A stretch of DNA of 64,000 nucleotides from Pseudomonas monteilii NBRC 103158 = DSM 14164 (GTDB taxonomy: Bacteria > Pseudomonadota > Gammaproteobacteria > Pseudomonadales > Pseudomonadaceae). The DNA lies in NCBI RefSeq assembly GCF_000730605.1, contig NZ_BBIS01000036.1, positions 1 to 64,000 of the forward strand, read 5' to 3'. Below, in pieces: positions 35,968 to 44,913 of this stretch. The position numbers were made by a program, and so were the translations under genes. Below the pieces are notes generated by a model. That model was not told the origin of the DNA, did no database searches, and was given only the letters and a program-made list of their open reading frames with translations. Within the stretch, counting starts at the first letter, position 1, and every line of letters starts with the position of its first letter.

Positions 35968-36812
35968 GTCAGGTTTTGTCAGGTTCCAGACCGCCCGATT
36001 TTCCCTTGACGAGTACGCCCGGGAATTCTTGACGGCCTCCGCTCCCACAGGTCAGTCGCGTCTAGCGCCAGCTCTTGTACAGCAAGGCTTACAGCCAATC
36101 TTGCTCAAGCGCCAGCGGCCCAATCCGTCAAGACTGGTCAAGAATTTCCGTCTAGAGCGGGTCTAGAATGCGGGCCATTCTGGACGGCGCGAACGGACGT
36201 AGCTCAATCGAGAGCCCTAGGCTCCAAGCGTGCCGCTGGCTTCCCGGCATTCTGCCTGCTGGTGCTGGCGCTGATCCGTCCAGAGCCTGTCCAGAATTCG
36301 GGCCTCGGCATTAGACGGTAGTGCCCGTGCCAACCCATCACGCATAGGCCCAGGCCAAGCCCGTCGAGCGCATCAGGGCGGCGGTGCTGGTCGACCACCG
36401 TCTAGTGCTGGTCTAGTTTCTTCTGACGATTCTGGACGACCATGTGGCCGGAGCAGGCCACGACAAGATCGGCGGCCCAGGTGCCACGACCCATAGCGCC
36501 AGCACCACCACGCAAAGCCTGCGCCGATCCGTCCAAAGCGGTCCAAAATCCGTCAGGGGTCTGTCAGGGGTACGACCCTCGACTTTGACGGCCTCCAGCA
36601 CCGGGAAGACCTCAGACGCCCGGCCACAGGGCTACTGCTATCCGTCTGGCCCACGCTCCGTCAAAGCGTGATCAAACAAGCGCCCAGCACCGCCGACAAT
36701 GTGAGACGGCGCCGGCCACCAGCTTTACCGGCACGGCCTTTACCGGCAGGCCCTGGCGCATTGCCTTAAACGCCCATGCCATGCTGGTTCCGTCTCATAC
36801 CTGTCTCACATT
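35968..36812. repeat. Array A: tandem hairpin units with one left arm and duplicated right arms
   Basis: Six units lie in tandem. Each has a left arm (ending GACGG in five of six) and, 75-101 bases later, a CCGTC-starting right arm whose GTC core is repeated 10-12 bases on. Left arms start at 36024, 36177, 36310, 36429, 36583 and 36698; first right arms at 36125, 36276, 36398, 36529, 36658 and 36790. In unit 1, AATTCTTGACGG matches CCGTCAAGA and GTCAAGAATT. In unit 2, ATTCTGGACGG matches CCGTCCAGA and GTCCAGAAT. In unit 6, AATGTGAGACGG matches CCGTCTCA and GTCTCACATT. Unit 3 pairs with one G-T wobble, unit 4 has one mismatch shared by both right arms, and unit 5's second right arm is weak. 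Extra right-type pairs are at 35968 (GTCAGGTT twice), 36150 (GTCTAGA twice) and 36552 (GTCAGGGGT twice). No coding frame spans it. Confidence 0.85.
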
Positions 36813-36838
36813 CGGGCCCGGTAAAGCTTGGTGATGTT

Positions 36839-37735
36839 TTACGCTTGCGCGGCGATCTTCCGCTTGGAATTCGTCTGGAAACGGTTGCCTGAAATTGGGG
36901 ACTGATAAATATCCTCATCGAGGAATCTTAGTAACGCCTTAAGACTCTTCTTGTCCCCTGGGAAGACGAGCTTCATTTGCCCGGCTTCATCATAAACACC
37001 TATATCAATGTCAAACCCAGCAGCTGCAATACGCAGATCCTGTGGCGTGCAAGCATCGAGAATACCTTCCTGATTAATGAAGGTGACCTTCTTGCGTATC
37101 CAGTTATCGATATTGGCATCAAGCCAACTGGAATCAAAGCCATGAAACTTATCAGGATTGAAGAAGTTTTCTACCTCTTCCTTAGTGCTTTCATGATAAT
37201 AGGCATCCATATCGAAAAGCCGCCGAGCATTGTGAAGGCTAACGAATCGAAGTTCGGTAGGCGAGTTCTCAGCAACCCCTTGAGTGAGTATTGCGGTGGG
37301 CTTGTTGTCTAAGGCGATACCTATCCCATCTAGTCGGCGGAATGTATTCTTGTCATAAAAAATTGAGAACCTTCCTGTGGCTATTGCTTGACGCTTATCG
37401 AAAGCTTGGACGACTACTGTTGTAAATCCATTTTCAGTGAAGCCTCCAAACAGACCTTTGATTACACCCAGCCCTTGCTCTGAGGGCTGCCAAGTGTCTG
37501 CGTTTTCTGGCTCCCGTACAGCGGCGATCAGTCCGTCCAGATCATCGAAGCCATCTATCAGAAGTACCTCATCGTCATCAGGTCGGTAGCGCGCATCAAA
37601 GGCAACGTCGGTTTTGTTGCTAATGAATGCTTGAGCCTGTCGGCGAAGCTCCGCCTCGATATCGGTTTGAAGCTCGCCACTCGTAACAACTCTAAGGATA
37701 CGCGGCGTTGTTCCTAGCAAAACAAAAAGATCCAT
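36839..37735 (-). CDS. kwaB: Kiwa anti-phage defence protein KwaB (DUF4868)
   Basis: From MDLFVLLGTTPRILRVVTSG (37735, GGAG site) the protein is 298 aa, close to the usual KwaB length. The central and C-terminal DUF4868-like region has TAILTQGVAENSPTELRFVS and RRLFDMDAYYHESTKEEVEN. It lies 10 bases after kwaA in the same orientation. In described Kiwa systems KwaA senses phage at the membrane and KwaB binds incoming phage DNA and blocks infection. Codon use and base composition are much more AT-rich than the neighbours, a sign of recent acquisition. Assignment is by recognition of the pair, not by search. Confidence 0.8.
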   Translation of the reverse strand: MDLFVLLGTTPRILRVVTSGELQTDIEAELRRQAQAFISNKTDVAFDARYRPDDDEVLLIDGFDDLDGLIAAVREPENADTWQPSEQGLGVIKGLFGGFTENGFTTVVVQAFDKRQAIATGRFSIFYDKNTFRRLDGIGIALDNKPTAILTQGVAENSPTELRFVSLHNARRLFDMDAYYHESTKEEVENFFNPDKFHGFDSSWLDANIDNWIRKKVTFINQEGILDACTPQDLRIAAAGFDIDIGVYDEAGQMKLVFPGDKKSLKALLRFLDEDIYQSPISGNRFQTNSKRKIAAQA

Positions 37736-37745
37736 CCTTTGGCTC

Positions 37746-38264
37746 CTAAGATGACTCAAGCACTGTGTGCGACGTTATGTAACTTACTTTCCCAATATCT
37801 GCTGGCTTACTAATGACTTTCTTCGTAACAAGCAGAAGGTTCCCACCATTATTTAGCTGGACCTCATAGAACTTATACCCGCAGATTGCCAGCACCGGAT
37901 TCGCGTAGAAGGACTTAGACACCCAAATGAACACAAAAAACATCAGCGCAAAAAAAGCGAAAGTAAAGGGCTCAAGAAAGTACTTCCCCCCACCTAGCAC
38001 CGGCAACATGTACGCCACAAAGTATCCCGAAATTTCTTTGTCGGCGGGTTTTATAGAAACGGCGGTGACGGTAGTTTTGTTGAGTTTTGCGGCTGAAGAT
38101 ATAATTATCTGATGACAAACCGCACAGAGCGACAACGAACAAAATAGTACAAACAATGACCACAGCTTCTGGTCATGGCTTTGATAAAGCAAGAACGAGA
38201 GCGTTAAACCGATTGGCGCAATCGTTGTCACTACGAGCGCGAATTTCATGAGGATGCTAAGCAT
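37746..38264 (-). CDS. kwaA: Kiwa membrane protein KwaA
   Basis: From the ATG at 38264 (GGAAGGG site) the protein is 172 aa with about four hydrophobic segments: residues 4-27, 31-55, 85-97 and 100-120. SGYFVAYMLPVLGGGKYF and the following NPVLAICGYKFYEVQLNNGG match the KwaA pattern of membrane helices followed by a cytoplasmic tail. It is directly upstream of kwaB. Low GC (AAAA-rich codons) sets both genes apart from the satellite core. Confidence 0.78.
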   Translation of the reverse strand: MLSILMKFALVVTTIAPIGLTLSFLLYQSHDQKLWSLFVLFCSLSLCAVCHQIIISSAAKLNKTTVTAVSIKPADKEISGYFVAYMLPVLGGGKYFLEPFTFAFFALMFFVFIWVSKSFYANPVLAICGYKFYEVQLNNGGNLLLVTKKVISKPADIGKVSYITSHTVLESS

Positions 38265-38430
38265 GATCAGCCCTTCCACCGCCGTGCGCGAGCGCGCCAG
38301 CGACTCTGTTGGATAGAGCTAGCATAGTAAAGCCTTTTACTGGATATACATACAGCATAGAGCTATCCCTCGCCCCTTTCGCCCCAATACTGTTACCTGC
38401 TAAGGCAGGATGTCAAATTGCCATGCTGTG

Positions 38431-39078
38431 CTCAGGCCCGCGCATAGCGCAGTTGCTGACTATGGGGCGAACATGACCTCAGCGCATCCACCCACCCAGC
38501 GGCACGCTTTTACGCATTGGAACCTGAGAAAACCTGAGATCGGATCAGCTGGCGCTGGGCGGCGGGCATTGTGGTTTTCATGTGGTCTTTCGATTCAGGG
38601 CGCACCGGACCGGTTGCCACTGACTAGGCTGCAATACCGTGGAAACCAGAGTGGAAACCAGCGCCTGGAAACCTCAACATTTCTCAACAGGCAGGCCGCC
38701 CAGGTTCGCACGGAAGGTTCGCGCATAGGGGGCTGCGAACCTGTAGCGCGAACCACCGGTGCGAACTGACCCAGTATCAACGCCAGAATGCGTACCAGCA
38801 GTGCGTACCTGGCTGCGCACCACAGCAGGATCACGCACCGCGCTTGCGTGAAGATCGTGCGTGACGGACTGCGCGAAACGGGCCAGGTATCCAGCAGGAT
38901 CAATCCAACTCGTGGATACCAGGGTGGATACCGGCTGATCTGTTCCGCGCCGGCGACCTGGCCAGACGTTGACGATGTTGACATCAGAACGGCCCGGCGC
39001 CGCCATCCGAGCGCCTGCCCTGTTAGCAAATGTTAGTCCCTGGCCGGGGCTGGCCAGTCCTCGATGCGACCGGCTAAC
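38431..39078. repeat. Array B: direct-repeat pairs and triples with inverted partners
   Basis: The non-coding DNA before kwaA carries a second array of short repeats with 9-14-base periods. Direct sets are AACCTGAG (38521, 38531), TGGAAACC (38640, 38652, 38666), GCGAACC (38735, 38748, with GCGAACT at 38761), TGCGTACC (38789, 38802, with TGCGCACC at 38814), TGCGTGA (38845, 38858), TGGATACC (38913, 38925), GTTGAC (38968, 38977) and TGTTAG (39021, 39031). Inverted partners include CTCAGG (38431), GGTTTTCA (38573), GGTTCGC (38703, 38716), TCACGCA (38831), GGTATCCA (38886) and CTAAC (39074). Four of the sets share an ACC end. The rest of 38280-38430 holds only the kwaA promoter region. Confidence 0.78.
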
Positions 39079-39088
39079 GATCAATCCT

Positions 39089-39709
39089 TCACTTGATACC
39101 GCATTCAGCTAGCGCCTTGTTGAGCGACTGGTCGAGGGCGTATTCACCGGTGGTGCTGGCAGCCTGGTTCAGGCCCAGTGTCCGATAGATCAGCACTTTC
39201 CCGGTCTTCATCTGCGACAGGATCTGCTGGGCCTTCTCCCCGGTGGCGGCAGTGAAGGGTGACATAGCTTGAGCCGAAGCCTGCAAGGCAGTCTTGTAGG
39301 TCTTCTCCAGCATTTCTTGCTGCTTCGCGTCCCCACCATAGGCCTGCATGGCTTTCAACTGCCCCTCGGGAACATAGTCGACTGGCGTTTCACCTGTTGC
39401 GATGGTCCAAGCTGGATTTTGGTCGATCCTGATTTGCACATCCCCTACTGGAATCTTGAAGCGTCCACCGCTCCGAATTCCTACTCGCAACTCTCCATTC
39501 GCCGATTCGATGTATGGGTAGTAGTGGTTGGAAACGGTATACACGCCTCCGCCGGTGTAGAAGCTGCCCACGGTAACGCCACAGGTAGATTTGTCGGTGA
39601 ACTGGTCGGTGTCACGGACTGTAATCCACTCGACTGATGGCCGTTGACCAGTTGCGCAACCGCTCAACGCAAGCGCGAGCAGCAAAATGGCAGGTGCTTT
39701 CAATTTCAC
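39089..39709 (-). CDS. Element-borne lipoprotein
   Basis: The 206-aa protein has a lipoprotein signal (PAILLLALALSGCATGQRPS; lipobox LSGC). The mature part has a beta-rich front (GVTVGSFYTGGGVYTVSNHY) and a helical back half. It is divergent from a second lipoprotein gene at 39969. Accessory envelope lipoproteins in mobile elements can alter phage receptors or exclude phage, but no such role is shown here. Confidence 0.7.
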   Translation of the reverse strand: MKLKAPAILLLALALSGCATGQRPSVEWITVRDTDQFTDKSTCGVTVGSFYTGGGVYTVSNHYYPYIESANGELRVGIRSGGRFKIPVGDVQIRIDQNPAWTIATGETPVDYVPEGQLKAMQAYGGDAKQQEMLEKTYKTALQASAQAMSPFTAATGEKAQQILSQMKTGKVLIYRTLGLNQAASTTGEYALDQSLNKALAECGIK

Positions 39710-39789
39710 GTTCCTTGTTCAGAGCAGGGTGTGCGGCCAATTGCCAGCGGGCAATATAACAGGCAACTGCCTGGCGCGCGCCAGGTCGG

Positions 39790-39869
39790 CGAGACAGACG
39801 ATATGGTCCCAGTGAGACGGTTTGGTCTGTCTCGCGCCACGATTTCGTGAGGTCGCATTTCGTGGCGCG
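39790..39869. promoter_or_regulatory. Two abutting dyads between divergent lipoprotein genes
   Basis: CGAGACAGAC (39790) and GTCTGTCTCG (39825) are perfect 10-bp inverted arms. The second dyad overlaps it by two bases: CGCGCCAC (39833) and GTGGCGCG (39862), spanning 37 bases. A closely similar 37-base dyad occurs at 54632-54668 upstream of alpA. The position between divergent starts suggests operators. Confidence 0.65.
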
Positions 39870-39968
39870 GGCTTTTGCTGGCGCTCACAGCCGGACCGTA
39901 TGCCTAGCCACCAGACCGTCCCATTGGCAGAATGCCACGACCCTACCCGCCAGCGAGAAATGGACTTT

Positions 39969-40577
39969 ATGAGAAAGGCACTTGCCCTCCTGCCCCTGTG
40001 CTTGATCCTGACGGCCTGCGACAAGGTATCGTCGGCCCTCGGCATTGGTTCGCCATCCCAGGCGCCAGCAGCAACTGTCGGCTACGACTTCGAGATCAAC
40101 AACACATCACCTGACCAAGCCCTGAAGACGTGGTGGCGCTACCTGGACACAGAATCTGCCATTGGATTGGCGCGCTGCGAGGCTTATACCAGAGAGCACG
40201 CTGGCGACTTTGACGTGGCAAAGGTGGCCACGGGTGAAGTGGAACAGTCGGTGAAGAGCCGTAACTCGGTCTGTTCTACATCGGTCTATGACCGAGAGAT
40301 CTTGGAGGTCAAACAGGAAACCGAAACTAGGGCAGTCGCGCTAGTCAAGATCATCAATGCCACCCCATCCAGCGCCAGCCGAACGATCGAGGATGAGAAG
40401 CGGCGCAATCGTGGCGAGCGTTTCAGATACCTGATTGAGAATACTGGGGGTGGATGGAAGGTATCTCAGGTGTATCAGTACGATGACACCAGCCGCTACA
40501 CCGGTGGGTCTGATTGGCCGAAGCAGTACACGCCGCATGTTGAGACTTACCAGACCTATGTCTTCGGAAACCAGTGA
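39969..40577 (+). CDS. Element-borne lipoprotein, second
   Basis: The 202-aa protein from MRKALALLPLCLILTACDKV has a lipobox LTAC. The mature domain (PDQALKTWWRYLDTESAIGL; FRYLIENTGGGWKVSQVYQY) resembles the NTF2-like fold seen in small secreted proteins, which is a weak impression. A second ATG at 39960 is possible. It is followed by a terminator and is the only clear rightward gene of the element. Confidence 0.7.
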   Translation: MRKALALLPLCLILTACDKVSSALGIGSPSQAPAATVGYDFEINNTSPDQALKTWWRYLDTESAIGLARCEAYTREHAGDFDVAKVATGEVEQSVKSRNSVCSTSVYDREILEVKQETETRAVALVKIINATPSSASRTIEDEKRRNRGERFRYLIENTGGGWKVSQVYQYDDTSRYTGGSDWPKQYTPHVETYQTYVFGNQ

Positions 40578-40620
40578 CTCAGCACTAGCGACTGAGCGCA
40601 CACGTCCCCGAGCTTAGAGA

Positions 40621-40645
40621 AGCCGCCCCTCCAGGCGGCTTTTTC
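40621..40645 (+). terminator. Rho-independent terminator
   Basis: AGCCGCC and GGCGGCT arms around CCTCCA are followed by TTTTTC, after the rightward lipoprotein gene. Confidence 0.92.
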
Positions 40646-40653
40646 ATTCCTGA

Positions 40654-40941
40654 TCAGCTCGGCGGTGACCAGGCCTTGCTGCCGGGGGCCATGACCGTTT
40701 TCATCATCCGCTCAAGGGATGGTGCGGCACCTATACGCCCCATCTGTATGTAGTGAGCGGGGTTCTGCTCAAAGCCCGGCAACAGGGCGGCTGTCGCCAG
40801 TGTGACCGCCTCCATCATCTCCTCCAGCAGAGCCCGCACGGCCTGGGCGTCTGGCTGAGCCGGCATCATCAGCATGAACTGATTGGTGATCGTGTCGCTG
40901 ACCGCAGTAACCAGCCGTGCGCGTTCGTCATTGTTCATCAT
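40654..40941 (-). CDS. Small protein after the tape-measure gene
   Basis: A 95-aa protein whose ATG overlaps the tape-measure stop (ATGATGA), so it is translated by coupling. Its sequence (RALLEEMMEAVTLATAALLP) is helical. No family recognised. Position would fit a tail accessory protein. Confidence 0.65.
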   Translation of the reverse strand: MMNNDERARLVTAVSDTITNQFMLMMPAQPDAQAVRALLEEMMEAVTLATAALLPGFEQNPAHYIQMGRIGAAPSLERMMKTVMAPGSKAWSPPS

Positions 40942-43900
40942 CGTCTCCCTTGGATAGCTCGCCACGTTGCGCCGCCACTCGTGAGGGTCTTCCGCTCATT
41001 TGCGGCGATCTCCGAGCGGATCAGATTGACGATCTGGGGGCCCAGTCGGCGCCCCAGTTCTGCGTCACCCGACACCTCTGCGGTTCCATCTCTACTGATC
41101 TTGATATTCACCACTGGCGCAATACCACCGCCCCCTGCGCCCCCGCCGCCAGCTCCGGCTATTTGCTGAGGCACTGCCATCGGCGTGATCGAATTGGTCC
41201 CGAGCGGGGTAATGCTCCCGCCCTCGTTGCCCATCATCAAATAGGTGCGCCCGTCCTGATTGAGCAGCTCAGGCCCCAGCTCGTTGACCTCGTACAGAGA
41301 GTTTGGCGCCACTGGACCACCAGAAGCGCGACCACCAGAAACAAACCCTCCCTCACTGAACCCGCTACGGCTGACGGTGGTGCCGCCCCCGCCGAACACC
41401 GACCCAGCGAACGAGCCGATCACACTTCCAGCCAGCCCGGCCAGGGCCTGGCGCGCAGCAATGCGGGCGATATCTGCCAGCACTGCCTTGGTGAAGTCAG
41501 CGAAGGACGCCTTGCCCGTCATGGTGAACTGAACAAGAGCATCTTCCATCCCTTGGAACGTCCCCGTGACGACGGTCTGCGCCTGGCCGGCGAAGTCCCT
41601 TGCGCTGTCCAAGTAGTTCTGGAAGCCAGAGCTGACCCCGCTGCGCCATTCGCCTTGGGCGGCAGTCATCTTGTCGTAATTCGACACCACGGTGTCACGG
41701 TACTTGTTCTCTGCCGCCTCAAGGTCGGTCAAATCCCTCCGGTAGTCTTCAGCACTGTACTTGTCTGGCGCTGTACGACGCCGATCAAGGAGGGTGTCAC
41801 GCTTGCGGTTGAACTCATCCGTCACGCCATCCAGATCGCGCTGTAGCCCTGCCTGCCGATCACCTAGACCCAAGCTCGCAGCCGCTCGATCACCTGCCGT
41901 TACCAGCGCCTGGCGCTCTCGTTCGAGTTGATCGACGAATGCCTTGGACGCAGCAATCTGCTGCTCTTGGCGACCTCGTTCGCTTGTGGCCAATACCGCC
42001 AGCTCTGAATCGGCCTCACGCTGGGCGCGAACCATTTCGGAGCGCGCTTTGGCGATCCGCTGGTCAAGCTGAATGCGCTGCTCACCGGTCGTAGAGGCGC
42101 GCCCTTTGGCCTGCTCAAGCGCCTGGATTTCCTCCATGTAGGCGCCTGTCACGTCATCTCGCTGGCGCTTGGCCAAGGCCACCCGCTGGGCGTACACCGC
42201 CTCCTGCGAAATCACGCCAGCCTTCTGGATCGCGTTCAGTTCCTTCGCGTACCCGCGATAGTCGGAAAGGATTGTGGCCAAGGCGTTTCGGGAGTCGCTC
42301 ACCTCCGTCATGTTCACCGGTGTGCTTCTTCCCGGGGTCGGCTTGTATTTGTCGCGTTCCTGCTGCTTCAGCGTTTCGACCTGGGCGTCAGTAACCGTCA
42401 GTCCGTCAGCACGCGCCTTGGCCACAGCCCGGTCGACCTCCTCCAGCGCCTTCTTGAGCTTTTCCGCCTTTGGGGCGGTTTTATCGAGCTCGTCCTGAAT
42501 CCACTTGTAGGCTATCTGTCCTTCCGTGCTCACCACACCAGCAGCAGGCTTCGAGAGGCCTTCTATTTCGGCCAGCGAAGCTCGCCACTCCTTCAGCTTT
42601 TGAGGGTCATAGTTCCCCTCGGTACGAAGGTCCTTACGGATGTTCTCCATGGACTGGATTCGCAAGCGCAGCCGATCCGCGGTGTCATCCAGGGTCGGCT
42701 CACGCCAAACGCCTTTGATTCCATCCCACATCCGGCTGGCCGCCGTGCCGATTTCATCGAACAGCTTCGGCAGGCCGCTCATTTCCTCCCTGATGAGTTG
42801 TGCGCGCCGGGTCATGGTTTCCCCGAACTGCTCGGTGATCAGCTTCACCGCCTCGGTTTTCTCGCCCTGATCGACGAGTGCGCGGGCCTGCGCCAGGGTG
42901 GCAGCAGTCAGCCAGTGGTACCGCCTGTTCAGCTCCTCGGCGGCCTTCACCGGGTCATCCGCGATCTTGCGGAAATCTGCCAGCGTCTCGTCCACCGCAC
43001 GCCCCGTCGCCTTCTCCATCTCTAGCGCCGTAGTGGCAACAATCTTGAAGCTCTCGCCGGCGAGGTCGCCTGCGCCAGCGATCTGCGCCAGCACGGACGC
43101 GGCAGCGCCAGTGGTGCCCACTGTGTTGCTGATCTGCCTGGCCAACTCCGTCAGCTTCGCCCCTGATGTGCCGGCGTAGTTGCCTGTGAGGATAATGGCC
43201 TGATTGAACGCATCCTGCTCCCTGCCGGCCTGGTAGTAGGCCACACCGAGAACACCTACAGCCGCAGCCGCCGCATTGAACGGTGTCACCAGGCCGGCGA
43301 CATAGCCGCCCATCGCACGGGCAGCGGCGCCTGCCCCACCGAACGAGTCTTTGACCTGGGAGCCCTGTTGAAGCAGCACGCTCAGCGGAGATTGGCCGGC
43401 TTGTAGGCTGATCACCACGTCCGAGAACTGCGCCGGCAGCATCCGCATTGCCGCGGCGGTCTGCTTCGCGCTCATTCCGGTTCTGCCCAGGGCGGTATCC
43501 ACGCCGCCCAAGGCAGTGCGTGCCTGGTCCAGCTTCGTCTTGTATTCGGCAAAGGTATCCGCATCGAGCGCGCCGGAGGACCGGTACCCCTGTAGCTTGC
43601 GCTCCATATCATCCAGACGCCCCAGGGCAGCCACTGTCGGGTCAATCTTGCCCAACAGTTCACCCAGCGCCTTGCTCTCGTCGCGCTGTGCTGTCGCTGT
43701 CGCCTTGGACGCAGCCGCCAGACGATCCTCGTTGGCCAGAATCGCCTGCGCTCTGCTGGCGATGGCGGCCTGCCGACTGGCCCTGTCCGACAGCACCGTG
43801 TTTGCCTGGCGGGTGATATCGACAGTCTGCTGAGTGGCTCGGTTTAGCGTCTGGACGTACTCGCTGGCCTCCAGCGAGGCCTTTGCCATACCAAGCAGGC

Positions 43901-44312
43901 GGGCCTGCTGTTCCTCCGCGCTATCTGCAGATCGGCGCGCAGCTTGCGCGGCTGCGTCATTTGCAGTCGACAGCATGGTCTGGGCTTGGCCAGCCTTCTC
44001 AGCGCCGGCGCGCATGGCCGCCATGTTGGCCGCCGCGCCGCTGAACGCCGTGGACGCTGTGGTAACCGCATGCCCCACAGTGATCATCTGCTGCGCCAGT
44101 TGGGCTTGCTTCTGGTTGAGCTGCTGAAGCTCAACCACGATCTGGCGGGTGTCACCCTGCAGACTGCCCAGCGCGGACTCCCAGGCGCGGCCAGTGCGCC
44201 CAGCCGACTCCTCGCTGCGCTTACCGGCATCTACCAGCTTGTCTAGATCGGTGGCTGCCTGGGTGGCGTCAGCGCTGTCTATCCGTATTCCAAGTTCGGC
44301 AATGGTCGTCAT
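40938..44312 (-). CDS. Phage tail tape-measure protein
   Basis: The 1124-aa protein has a long N-terminal helical/coiled region (MTTIAELGIRIDSADATQAA onward), a hydrophobic alanine-rich segment near 340-365 (AAAAAVGVLGVAYYQAG), more coiled coil, and a lambda GpH-type C-terminal part (VQFTMTGKASFADF, then IARIAARQALAGLAGSVIGS). Tape-measure proteins set tail length and guide DNA through the inner membrane. If the common rule of about 0.15 nm per residue holds, it would specify a tail near 170 nm. The frame is intact. Confidence 0.92.
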   Translation of the reverse strand: MTTIAELGIRIDSADATQAATDLDKLVDAGKRSEESAGRTGRAWESALGSLQGDTRQIVVELQQLNQKQAQLAQQMITVGHAVTTASTAFSGAAANMAAMRAGAEKAGQAQTMLSTANDAAAQAARRSADSAEEQQARLLGMAKASLEASEYVQTLNRATQQTVDITRQANTVLSDRASRQAAIASRAQAILANEDRLAAASKATATAQRDESKALGELLGKIDPTVAALGRLDDMERKLQGYRSSGALDADTFAEYKTKLDQARTALGGVDTALGRTGMSAKQTAAAMRMLPAQFSDVVISLQAGQSPLSVLLQQGSQVKDSFGGAGAAARAMGGYVAGLVTPFNAAAAAVGVLGVAYYQAGREQDAFNQAIILTGNYAGTSGAKLTELARQISNTVGTTGAAASVLAQIAGAGDLAGESFKIVATTALEMEKATGRAVDETLADFRKIADDPVKAAEELNRRYHWLTAATLAQARALVDQGEKTEAVKLITEQFGETMTRRAQLIREEMSGLPKLFDEIGTAASRMWDGIKGVWREPTLDDTADRLRLRIQSMENIRKDLRTEGNYDPQKLKEWRASLAEIEGLSKPAAGVVSTEGQIAYKWIQDELDKTAPKAEKLKKALEEVDRAVAKARADGLTVTDAQVETLKQQERDKYKPTPGRSTPVNMTEVSDSRNALATILSDYRGYAKELNAIQKAGVISQEAVYAQRVALAKRQRDDVTGAYMEEIQALEQAKGRASTTGEQRIQLDQRIAKARSEMVRAQREADSELAVLATSERGRQEQQIAASKAFVDQLERERQALVTAGDRAAASLGLGDRQAGLQRDLDGVTDEFNRKRDTLLDRRRTAPDKYSAEDYRRDLTDLEAAENKYRDTVVSNYDKMTAAQGEWRSGVSSGFQNYLDSARDFAGQAQTVVTGTFQGMEDALVQFTMTGKASFADFTKAVLADIARIAARQALAGLAGSVIGSFAGSVFGGGGTTVSRSGFSEGGFVSGGRASGGPVAPNSLYEVNELGPELLNQDGRTYLMMGNEGGSITPLGTNSITPMAVPQQIAGAGGGGAGGGGIAPVVNIKISRDGTAEVSGDAELGRRLGPQIVNLIRSEIAANERKTLTSGGATWRAIQGRR

Positions 44313-44320
44313 AAACCCTC

Positions 44321-44911
44321 CTACACCTTGTCTTCCGCAACGATTGAGGCAGAGATGATCGCCCCGCCCCAGCGCCGTTCGCCGATGCAGATCGGGACAG
44401 GGTTGCCGCTGGCGGTGGTGTTTCGAGCGCTGCCGAAGGCGTAACTTGGCAGGTTCTCTGGCGCTCCGCTTTGGGACAGACCTTTAGCCTGGGGGCTAAG
44501 CATCTGGATGACTCCCCCGATAGCCATAGCAACGCCGGTCTGAACCATCCAAGGCTGCTGAGCAACTACACCAACCACGATCAAAACCGCTGCCAGCACA
44601 GTCTGCAGAACACCGCCGCGTTTACTGCCGGCGATGACAGGCACGATGCGTACCTCTCTAGCCCCTCCGCGGTCGAACTCATCCGCCCCAACGTTCTTCC
44701 GGTTCCTGAAAATCGCAAACCTCATGCCTAGGGCCTCAAGTCGCTTGATCTCCCGTTCAAAGCCTTCCAGCGTTGCCTTCAAGGCACGGAACACCTCCCA
44801 GGTGTTTTGGCTGTCCAGCAGGTAATCCTTCTTGCGGAAGAACTTCCGAATCAGCGGGCCCGACAAGTACACAGTGGTCATCTCTGGGGTACTACGAACA
44901 ATAGCGGCCAT
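44321..44911 (-). CDS. Tail tip assembly protein, lambda GpI-like (TipI)
   Basis: The 196-aa protein has VRIVPVIAGSKRGGVLQTVL followed by hydrophobic glycine-rich helices and GGVIQMLSPQAKGLSQSG, then GNPVPICIGERRWGGAIISA. This matches the layout of lambda gpI and relatives. It lies 8 bases upstream of the tape-measure gene. In lambda the order is H-M-L-K-I-J, so I directly before H, and no J, is unusual. Confidence 0.85.
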   Translation of the reverse strand: MAAIVRSTPEMTTVYLSGPLIRKFFRKKDYLLDSQNTWEVFRALKATLEGFEREIKRLEALGMRFAIFRNRKNVGADEFDRGGAREVRIVPVIAGSKRGGVLQTVLAAVLIVVGVVAQQPWMVQTGVAMAIGGVIQMLSPQAKGLSQSGAPENLPSYAFGSARNTTASGNPVPICIGERRWGGAIISASIVAEDKV

Positions 44912-44913
44912 CG

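Noticed and set aside
36200..36260. tRNA-like segment (GTAGCTCAATCGAGAGC) within array A unit 2
   Set aside because: D-arm resemblance only; no anticodon arm, T-arm or CCA in register.
35968..36812. CRISPR array or integron attC cassette array
   Set aside because: No constant repeat with spacers of equal length and no cas genes. The right arms are direct repeats and the constant bases are GTC/GAC, not the GTTRRRY/RYYYAAC boxes of attC; no cassettes or integron integrase.
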